DNA from: Nothopassalora personata
Taxonomy: Eukaryota; Ascomycota; Dothideomycetes; Mycosphaerellales; Mycosphaerellaceae
Assembly: GCA_033816765.1 (NCBI GenBank)
Contig: CM066290.1
Location: 1,860,001 to 1,924,000, forward strand
Length of the DNA stretch: 64,000 nt
Direction of reading: 5' to 3'
The notes under the pieces are model-generated. The model was given only the letters and a program-made list of their open reading frames with translations, was not told the origin of the DNA and did no database searches. Of the stretch, positions 56,924-64,000 are shown piece by piece; positions within the stretch are counted from its first letter, which is position 1; each line of letters opens with the position of its first letter. The position numbers and the translations under genes were made by a program.

Positions 56924-56928
56924 CATTC

Positions 56929-57538
56929 CGTACGTGGTCAGCAGTTGCCAGCATTGCTTGTAGGTCGAGGGGTGCGAGAGTCTGTACCAGAGTTCCATAG
57001 TTATGGCGCCGGATAGGTTTTGTACCCGGGAGCGACTTTGGATCATCAGATCATCGAATGTATATGGACTGAGTGCTGCCTCGAATGGTATGCCCCCTAG
57101 GCATGCACCGAGCGCGGACTACCATGTAATCGAAGTAAAGAGTTGCACGGGGCGGTAGGCAGGAAGAAGCGTACTGCGCATAATTCAGATAATACCAGCC
57201 AGTAATGCACGGCGGGAGACTGATGGTCTGTGGTCACAAGATGGCGAAGGAATGAGATTCGACCACGAGCTCTGAAGTGAAAGGCTTGAGTCAATCCTAT
57301 CGTCCGCGAATACATCTTGAAGCTGTGAGCTCATTGGCGGGTGCACTAGATGACTCAGACAAGGAGAGGGAAGTATTATGAGTGATAAACCTTCCGCATG
57401 AATGTCAGACTCATGGATTACCACAGGGAGGGTATGTATTGTCATGGAATATGAATTCGTAAAACGTGTCCTCGGAACCATCTAAGCTCTTCCCCCACCA
57501 CCAACGCCACGCTCAAATGTCAATTCAAGCACTGTCTA
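56929..57538. other. Intergenic, 3' flank of TFIIE-beta
   Basis: About 600 bp of host-like sequence between the retrotransposon and the TFIIE-beta stop. Short frames on the minus strand (up to 98 codons) look like chance. I see no RNA gene. It should include the TFIIE-beta polyadenylation region. Confidence 0.55.
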
Positions 57539-58453
57539 CTAGGAGCGCCTGGGTTTGTCGAAGTTCTTGAGGAGGCCGGCCATGTGCTTGTTGGTCACCT
57601 TTGTGCCGGCTCTGATGGTTCGCTTTCGCTCTTTCTTCCGTGTATTGCCCTTTCTAACCTCTTTGACGTCGCTGGTCGGAGTTATGCCTATAAGGATAAG
57701 AGTCAGTGGGTGTCCGTGCGCAACGGGAGAGGATTCAATCTTACCAGCCTTCAGCAACTCATTTCTTACATCTGTATCCGAAGCGGGAAGCTTCATCTTG
57801 TGCCACAACTCCTTGAAATCATCGTCCACGTGCGACCAGAGGCTGGGCGAGTCCGGATAGACACGAATAGGGGCATCTTCTCTCTTGTTGCGCGTGACGA
57901 GCACAAAGTGTTCCTTCTCGAGCTGGTTGATGGCGGGGATGCAGTCCGGCCAGCCATCTTTGAGGGCTCTGACGGTGATACCCTCGAATGTGTAGGCCCG
58001 ACGACGTGCCAGGTACTCCTTCAGCTCCTCGGCGTTGGTGACCGGGTGGAGGGGCCTGTACTTGAAGCAGTCCTTGTTATTGCCGCTCTTGGCCTTGGGC
58101 ACGAACTCGACCCGCTCGTCTCCCTTGAGCGCCTCCTTGATGCGCGGTATGTTCTTCTCGGCGTCTAGGGGCAGAGAGAGGTACGAGATGATGTCGTCGA
58201 AGGTGAGGACGGCCGGGCTCTTGGACTTGAGGTGGTTGCGCGCGTGGTGGACGTGGGCGAACAGTTCGTTGCCGCTGCCGCTGCTGTTGGTCGTGAAGGC
58301 CGTGTCGTGGCTGCGCTTCGTAGTGTCGACGGCGGGTTGGGGGGTCGATAGTCGAGCGGGTGTGCTCGATGCGGGCCGGGCGTGGCTGATGTTGCGTGAT
58401 ACCGTGTCAGCGCGCTCCTTCTTGAAAGCGGCGAGGGAGGCGTTCAGCGACAT
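57539..58453 (-). CDS. TFA2: Transcription initiation factor IIE subunit beta
   Basis: 304 residues from ATG 58453-58451, preceded by CCGCC. The frame is open further upstream, but that part is low-complexity (Pro/Thr) and the chosen ATG starts MSLNASLAAFKKERAD, the usual fungal N-terminus. Domains: a disordered Ser/Thr/Pro linker (about 20-62), winged helix 1 (66-135, NELFAHVHHARNHLK to CFKYRPLH), winged helix 2 (about 140-205), and a C-terminal helical basic region (215-304, KKERKRTIRAGTKVTNKHM). It pairs with TFIIE-alpha in the RNA polymerase II pre-initiation complex, binds DNA and recruits TFIIH. No introns. It is divergent from the MLP1/TPR gene. An essential single-copy gene, intact despite lying 600 bp from the retrotransposon block. 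Confidence 0.93.
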   Translation of the reverse strand: MSLNASLAAFKKERADTVSRNISHARPASSTPARLSTPQPAVDTTKRSHDTAFTTNSSGSGNELFAHVHHARNHLKSKSPAVLTFDDIISYLSLPLDAEKNIPRIKEALKGDERVEFVPKAKSGNNKDCFKYRPLHPVTNAEELKEYLARRRAYTFEGITVRALKDGWPDCIPAINQLEKEHFVLVTRNKREDAPIRVYPDSPSLWSHVDDDFKELWHKMKLPASDTDVRNELLKAGKIESSPVAHGHPLTLILIGITPTSDVKEVRKGNTRKKERKRTIRAGTKVTNKHMAGLLKNFDKPRRS

Positions 58454-58947
58454 GGCGGTGGTGGTGGTGGTGGAGGAGGGTGTCGTGAGAAGGGCGCGTG
58501 TATTTGTGGAAGGTGTGTGGTTGGGTGGTTGGGTGTGGCCGAGAGTGGTCAACAAAGAGCTCCAGGCCGGGGGAGGGTCAAGTTGGTGCAGTAATGAAGA
58601 GTCGGCGAGTGGATTCACCTGTTGCACGCTTCTCTTTGCTGTGAATCATGATGTGCCATGCGACAGTGAAGCCTTCCCGCCGAATAGGCTTTCGGGATCG
58701 TTGTGCGCTGACTAAGGCATCCGCGTCCGCATGTGGCAGTCGCGACTCTCTCTGTCTTTGACGCTGCTCGCCAAACAAAGCGACTGCCCGCGCACAGCAC
58801 AGCACAGCATCGACGAGCGCGACACCACCCCGCATTGTCTGCAACCACCACCACCACCACCGGCCGCCGCAGCTGCTGGAAGACTTGACACCTCACGGAG
58901 ATGGTCTAACCAAAACACCCTACGTCCATCGCAGTGGAATCGTCAGC
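58454..58947. promoter_or_regulatory. Shared promoter region of TFIIE-beta and MLP1/TPR
   Basis: 494 bp between two divergent start codons. GGT/CCA triplet runs lie near each end (58456-58475 and 58844-58863), with GC-rich sequence between. No clear TATA box. Both genes are probably driven from here. Confidence 0.6.
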
Positions 58948-61900
58948 ATGCGGACTCGTGCCAAGGCCCACGACCCGGCGGCCCTCGATGTCGCCTGGCT
59001 CGCGACTGCTTACGGCGTCGACGAGGCTGAGCTACACGCATTGATAGAAGCACCCACCACCGAAATGGTCCGCGACTTCCTCGCAGATATTACTGCCAAG
59101 GGTCAAGAATTCGAGAAACTGACGGCCGACAAGCTGAAGCTTGACGTCGAGCTCGAGAACACTGTCCGCGTTTCAGATCAGAAAGTGAAGGCACAGAAGG
59201 CGGCAGTCACGAGACACGCCAAGGAGAATCAAGAGCTCCGCACGAAACTGAACGAGGCAGAGGCCGCACGTGAGGCACTCGCGTCGGAACTGGAGAAGCT
59301 GCGATCGTCAACCACCGCGTCCTCTGCTGAGACGCAGACACTGCGGCAGCGAATTGAGACGCTCGAGGCCTCCAACCGGGATGCACTCGCTCTGGTGGAG
59401 AGCAAGGCAACAGAGAAGGACCGTGTCGCTACCGAGCTCTCAGAGCAGCACTCTAAGCTACTGACCCTCCGTCGCGAACTAAGCCAGCTGGAGGAACGCA
59501 ACCAGTCGTTGGAGAATGCCGCGTCCTCGCAAAGGTTCAAGGAGCAAGCGCTGCAACAAGAGATTGATCTGCTCAAGCGTAACAACGAATGGCAGTCCAC
59601 CGAACTCCAGACAAGAAGCCAAGAGCACGCCAAATTCCGGAAAGAGCGCAATGCCCGCATCTCCACCTTGGAGCGTGAGCTCGAGGACAGCACATCGAAC
59701 GTGGAAGGACTGAAGCGTACCGAAGCCACCTTGAGACAGCGACTCGACGAGGTCCAGGCCAAGGCAGACGAGGCTTTTGCACGCATCGCGACTCTGCAAG
59801 AGGAGGCTGCGAGAAAAGAGCAGGACTTTCGAGCGGAGTTGAGTGGAAGTAAGAGACTCAGTGAGCTTCAAGCACAGAATGCTGCAACACACAAAGCTCG
59901 CCTTGCGGAGGTGCAGAGCGAGTTGGAACAAGTTCGTGAGGCCACTCATGATGAGGTTTCACGTCTGCAGGCTGAGATCGAGACCGAGCGGATGGACAAG
60001 GAAGACGCGGAGCGCAAGGTCGCCGAGCTTGAGTTGAAGGTGGAAGGACTCGAACAACAAATCCGGACTGCTCGCCCCTCCACACCTGTTCGAAATGGTT
60101 CTCCAGCACCAGGCACTCCCGGTCGGGCTGGTACACCGAGTGCCTTGTCCGGCTCGATGCGAAAGACCGTCAACGGGCTAAGCTTCACTCAGCTGTACGC
60201 ACAATACACCGAAGCGCAAGAAGAGCTCGAGGCTGAACGCCGACGCACCAACAAGCTATCTACTGCCTTGGACGAGATCGTCAATGATATGGAGACCCGG
60301 AAGCCAGAATTCGAGGATTTGCGTGCCGAGCATGCTCGTCTAGAAGGAGAGGTGCTGAGCTACTCCAGCATGCTTGAAGCTGCTAACAAGGAGCGCGACG
60401 CAGCGCGCAAGGAGATTGAGATTTGGCAGGCAAAGGTCAGCGCTGCAGACGTCGAAGGCAATATCCTGCGTCAACAACTTCGAGACCTGTCCGCTCAAGT
60501 CAAGGTGCTTCTCGTTGAGATCAGCTCTCGCGATCAGGGTCTGGGTGAGCTCTCGGCCGATGAGCGTCTCGAGTTTGAGCGCGCTGCTCGTGGCGAGCTC
60601 GATGAAGGAGTCCTCGAAAATATGACTGAGACCGGTCGCATCATTTCGGAACGTTTCGTTCTGTTCCGCAACGTGGAAGAACTCCATAACAAGCACCAGG
60701 AGCAGCTGAATACCATGAGAGCTCTTGGCGAGCAGCTGGAGGGCGCCGAGGCTATTGAGAAGGCAAAGAGACTCACCGAGAATGCTGCGGAGATTGAAGA
60801 GCTCCGACGGCAGGTTACACGGTACAAGGACGAAGTGGAGTCCACCACCATTCAAATCGACAGCTACATGAAGGAGCGCGACATGTTCCGGCGCATGCTC
60901 CAACATCGCGGCCAGCTAGCGCCTGATGCCGATCTACAGAGTATGTTTGGACAAAGTGTCGGACCAGGCACGCCCTCGCGCAATAGCATGGCGCCACCAG
61001 CGACGCCTCGTAGCAAGGATGCAGAGGACCTGAACAAGCTACTCAAAGAGCAGCAGACCTTCTTCGATCAATACCGCAATGAATCATCCACCGACCGTCG
61101 CATGCTCAAGGAGCAAGTGGATACTCTCGCCCGTGAGAAGAGCACCCTGCAAGCCGATATTGCCCGAGCGCAGTCGCAGCTTACCCTGGCAACCGAGCGG
61201 TATGAAATGCTGCAATCAAATTTCAATGCGCTGCGCAATGAGAACGCCGAGATGCAGAAGCGCTCGCAGCAATTGGCGGAGCAGGCAGCCAAGCAAGACC
61301 TGCGTACTCAGCAAGTGGCAGAGGAATTGGTCGAGGCACGGTCGATGACCGCGTCGCTACGCAACGAGAATGCCAACGCCAAGGCTGAGAAGGAGCTCTG
61401 GAAGCGCATCGAGGCTCGACTCACGGACGACAATAAGAGCCTGATGGACGAGCGAAGCCGACTCAACAAGTTGGTCACTGACCTCCAGAATCTGCAAAAT
61501 GAGCGCGAGCTTTCTGAGTCGGAGTCTAGGCGCAGACTGCAAGGCCGTGTTGAGAACCTGGAGAGCGAGCTCTTGGAAACGAAGAAGAAGTACGAGGCAG
61601 AAGTGGAAGAGAGCAGGAAGGCAGCTCTTCGTCGCGAGTACGACGAGTCTCAGAACAGAACACGCATTGACGACCTGGTCAAGAGCCTTGGGAACACGCG
61701 GGAAGAGCTTGCAGCTGCCAAGACTTCTCGTGACAGCTTGCAGGCGAGGGTCGATGAAATGAGAATTGAACTTCGTTCCGCAGAGGAGAAGGTGACTGCT
61801 CTCCAGCCTCGGCCCACGCCACGTCCGGAGCCTACTCAGAACAGCGAACAGCAGCTCAATGGCGACGAAGATCTCCCCGCAGAGCAACGACTTGCCTTGG

Positions 61901-64000
61901 AAATTGCTGATCTTCGTCGCGAACTCGATCTGACCAAGACTGAGCTCGAGAACGCGAAGCAACAGGTCGCTCAATTCAAGGAGATCTCGCAACAAACCGA
62001 AGAACAGCTGGCCGACTTCAACGAGACCGCTGAGCAATACAAGGAAGAGACAGACCGTGTTATCGCCGAGAAGGACACCGAGATACAACAGCTCAAGCAA
62101 CGCGTCGAGGACCTGAAGTCAGAACTCTCAGAGTCAAACAACGAACTGTCTTCGCTGCGTGGACAGGTCGAAGATCATAATCGTGTGCTCGAGCAGCAGA
62201 AGTCAACATATGAGTCCGAGGTCAAGCGAGCACAGGACGATGCTGACGAACAGCGCGCTGCACATGCAGCCGTGAGAGAAGACGTCCAAGCACAAGCAAA
62301 GATTGCCGTTGAAGCGCAGCAGAACTACGAAGCGGAGCTTGTCAAGCACGCCGAAGCCGCCAAGGCCCTCAGCACTGTCCGCAAGGAGTACAATGATCTG
62401 CGTTCTGAGGTTGCTGAATTGAAGGCTGAAGCAGAAGTCGCCAAAGTCAGCCTCGAACGTGGCGAGGAGAGCTGGGCGGAACAACGTGAGCGATTTGAGC
62501 AGGAACTGGAAGAAGCCAAGCGCAAGAGGCAGGATCTTGATGAACAGAACAAGATACTGCACCAGAACCTTGAAAGCTTCTCGAACGAGCTGGCTGCACT
62601 CCGCCAAGGTCGCACTGTCGAAGGCGAGGCCCGAGAGGCTAGCCCATCTGCAAGCGGTGATGGCAACTTCCAGGAGGTCATCAAGTTCTTGCGCCGCGAG
62701 AAGGAAATTGTCGACGTGCAGTACGAGCTTGTGTCTCAGGAGGCCAAGCGGCTGCAGCAACAGCTGGATTATGCAAACTCCCAACTCGAAGAGTACAGGC
62801 AAAAGCTGGCACACGAGCGACGTCAGTCGGCAGACCGAGCTAACGCCGAGGGCAGTACGAACAAGTTGATGCAGACCATCAATGAGCTCAACACGTACCG
62901 TGCTGCCACCACTACTCTGCGAAATGAGTCGAACCAAGCTCGTGACAAGCTCAAAGAAAAGGTCGAGGAGGTCGAGCGTCTTGTCGCAGAAATGGAGCCC
63001 CTCAAGGGCCGCGTCGGCGAGCTCGAGGCCGAGCTTGAGAGCAAGGAAGGCGAACTGAAGCTACTTCAAGACGACCGCGATCATTGGCGAGAGCGTACCC
63101 AGAACATCATCAGCAAGTACGATCGGGTCGATCCCGCCGAGATTGAGGACATGAAGAAGCAAATCGAGAACCTCAACGCCGAAAAGGAGCGTCTCGAGGC
63201 AGAGCAAGTACCTCTACGCGAGCAGGTTGAAGGTGTCGAAGCTCGTATTGCCGCAGAACGAGAGAATGCGCAAAAGGACAAGAAGCAGTCAAGAGAAACT
63301 TTCGTCGCTCAAGCAAAGGAACAAGATCGCAAGAGGAGAGAAGAGATCAAGGAGCTGAAGGAACAGAACCAAAACATCGCCGCTGAACTCGAGAAGGTCA
63401 AGGCAGATTTGGAAGCCACGAACACTGAACTGGCCACGACCAAGTCCTTGCTCGAGGAAGCACAGCAAGCAGCATCTGCCGCGAAGACACAGACAAGCGA
63501 TGCTGAGGATGGTCAGATACGAGAAGATGGCTCGGCAGCTGGCAACGAAGGGCACGCCGCCTTGCATGCCAAGGTCGCTGCAGCTGAGGCCACCGCCAGC
63601 GAACACGCTAGCCGTGCAGAGTCACTTAACATTCAAGTTCAAACGCTGCGAGCTCGTGTCGAAGAGCTTGAAGGTCAAGTGGCTGGACTGCAACAGCAGT
63701 TGGCAACCACTCAGGCTACCATACCTGCGGCTCCAGTTGAGAACACAGAAGCGTTCCAGCAATTACAGCAAGAGCTCTCAAATGCTCAACGTGAGGTGGA
63801 GACCCTTCGCGCAACTGCAGCGGCTGCTTCTACGCAACCTGTCGTCGACGCGGAGCCAGCGCCGGGTGAAAAGTCTGTCGCTGACCAGGTCGCCCACGAA
63901 GTCGCCAAGCTTCGCGCCGAGATGGAACAGCAGCACGCACTAGCAAAGCAACAAATGGAGAAGTCGACCCAAGACCGCATTGACAAGCAGAGGCAGAGCT
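58948..64000 (+). CDS. MLP1: MLP1/TPR-type nuclear basket protein, N-terminal part
   Basis: ATG at 58948, open to the window edge (1684 codons, incomplete; homologues are about 1900-2300). After a short N-terminal block (ALDVAWLATAYGVDEAEL) nearly the whole length is heptad-rich coiled coil. Family landmarks: NNEWQSTELQTRSQEH at about 211, a Pro/Ser/Thr hinge near 375-400, SFTQLYAQYTEAQEELEAER at 412, and LFRNVEELHNKHQEQL near 571, all typical of Mlp1/TPR. A second Pro/Thr hinge is near 675. The protein forms the filaments of the nuclear pore basket and takes part in mRNA quality control and export and in checkpoint protein anchoring. No introns seen. The C-terminal region lies outside the window. 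Confidence 0.9.
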   Translation, partial: MRTRAKAHDPAALDVAWLATAYGVDEAELHALIEAPTTEMVRDFLADITAKGQEFEKLTADKLKLDVELENTVRVSDQKVKAQKAAVTRHAKENQELRTKLNEAEAAREALASELEKLRSSTTASSAETQTLRQRIETLEASNRDALALVESKATEKDRVATELSEQHSKLLTLRRELSQLEERNQSLENAASSQRFKEQALQQEIDLLKRNNEWQSTELQTRSQEHAKFRKERNARISTLERELEDSTSNVEGLKRTEATLRQRLDEVQAKADEAFARIATLQEEAARKEQDFRAELSGSKRLSELQAQNAATHKARLAEVQSELEQVREATHDEVSRLQAEIETERMDKEDAERKVAELELKVEGLEQQIRTARPSTPVRNGSPAPGTPGRAGTPSALSGSMRKTVNGLSFTQLYAQYTEAQEELEAERRRTNKLSTALDEIVNDMETRKPEFEDLRAEHARLEGEVLSYSSMLEAANKERDAARKEIEIWQAKVSAADVEGNILRQQLRDLSAQVKVLLVEISSRDQGLGELSADERLEFERAARGELDEGVLENMTETGRIISERFVLFRNVEELHNKHQEQLNTMRALGEQLEGAEAIEKAKRLTENAAEIEELRRQVTRYKDEVESTTIQIDSYMKERDMFRRMLQHRGQLAPDADLQSMFGQSVGPGTPSRNSMAPPATPRSKDAEDLNKLLKEQQTFFDQYRNESSTDRRMLKEQVDTLAREKSTLQADIARAQSQLTLATERYEMLQSNFNALRNENAEMQKRSQQLAEQAAKQDLRTQQVAEELVEARSMTASLRNENANAKAEKELWKRIEARLTDDNKSLMDERSRLNKLVTDLQNLQNERELSESESRRRLQGRVENLESELLETKKKYEAEVEESRKAALRREYDESQNRTRIDDLVKSLGNTREELAAAKTSRDSLQARVDEMRIELRSAEEKVTALQPRPTPRPEPTQNSEQQLNGDEDLPAEQRLALEIADLRRELDLTKTELENAKQQVAQFKEISQQTEEQLADFNETAEQYKEETDRVIAEKDTEIQQLKQRVEDLKSELSESNNELSSLRGQVEDHNRVLEQQKSTYESEVKRAQDDADEQRAAHAAVREDVQAQAKIAVEAQQNYEAELVKHAEAAKALSTVRKEYNDLRSEVAELKAEAEVAKVSLERGEESWAEQRERFEQELEEAKRKRQDLDEQNKILHQNLESFSNELAALRQGRTVEGEAREASPSASGDGNFQEVIKFLRREKEIVDVQYELVSQEAKRLQQQLDYANSQLEEYRQKLAHERRQSADRANAEGSTNKLMQTINELNTYRAATTTLRNESNQARDKLKEKVEEVERLVAEMEPLKGRVGELEAELESKEGELKLLQDDRDHWRERTQNIISKYDRVDPAEIEDMKKQIENLNAEKERLEAEQVPLREQVEGVEARIAAERENAQKDKKQSRETFVAQAKEQDRKRREEIKELKEQNQNIAAELEKVKADLEATNTELATTKSLLEEAQQAASAAKTQTSDAEDGQIREDGSAAGNEGHAALHAKVAAAEATASEHASRAESLNIQVQTLRARVEELEGQVAGLQQQLATTQATIPAAPVENTEAFQQLQQELSNAQREVETLRATAAAASTQPVVDAEPAPGEKSVADQVAHEVAKLRAEMEQQHALAKQQMEKSTQDRIDKQRQS

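Noticed and set aside
57097..57481. Minus-strand frames of 72 and 98 codons between the block and TFIIE-beta
   Set aside because: Short, without recognisable motifs, in the expected 3' flank of TFIIE-beta.
58453..58627. Upstream start for TFIIE-beta at 58627 (58 more residues)
   Set aside because: The extra stretch is Pro/Thr low-complexity, lies in the shared promoter region, and the downstream ATG has good context and a family-like N-terminus.

Overview
The window is nuclear DNA of a filamentous ascomycete (Pezizomycotina). The evidence is compact intron-poor genes of fungal type (TFIIE-beta, an MLP1/TPR nucleoporin) around a block of retrotransposons mutated by RIP (repeat-induced point mutation). 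In the block almost every coding frame is broken by TAG/TAA where CAG/CAA or TGG would be expected, TpA replaces CpA/TpG, and CpG is kept. A plant-associated Dothideomycete is a plausible source, but the species cannot be told from this sequence.

Layout. 3-3113 (+) is the 3' part of a large Ser/Pro-rich protein of unknown function. 3510-56923 is one nested retrotransposon block. 57539-58453 (-) is TFIIE-beta and 58948-end (+) is an MLP1/TPR coiled-coil nucleoporin; they are divergent and share a ~0.5 kb promoter region.

The 53.4 kb block is bounded by two 66-bp LTRs (3 mismatches) flanked by an identical 5-bp target duplication, CATTC. The outermost element is therefore a Ty1/copia element (here Copia-A), and everything else was inserted inside it. 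Inferred nesting: Copia-A > Y0 (chromovirus 3' end, -) > X1 (large Ty3 element, -). X1 holds two branches. One is copia-1 (+) > X2 (second copy of X, -) > a solo LTR of family G. The other is Y1 (chromovirus, +), which holds element G (intact-looking, +) and Y3 (chromovirus, -) > Y2 (complete chromovirus, -). A truncated copia-2 (-) lies at the right. Several levels are confirmed by 5-bp duplications: CATTC, GCCCT, TCGAC, TACGG, GCTAC/ACTAC. The missing right halves of Y3, Y1, X1 and Y0 can be explained by one deletion joining Y3 to copia-2 at about 52361.

Element G (27667-34635) is the only one not destroyed by RIP: 362/386-bp LTRs, gag with one TAG, and an open 1141-residue pol with chromodomain. 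Between pol and the 3' LTR it carries, on the opposite strand, a 179-codon Cys-rich/coiled-coil ORF followed by a tRNA-like sequence.

Main points of interest: (1) an antisense Cys-containing gene between pol and the 3' LTR in G and, with a conserved GTAAGT intron, in the RIP-mutated Y elements; (2) a ~1000-codon third ORF of unknown function downstream of integrase in element X; (3) a primer site matching the initiator tRNA-Met anticodon arm in both copia families; (4) a perfect palindrome recurring through element X.
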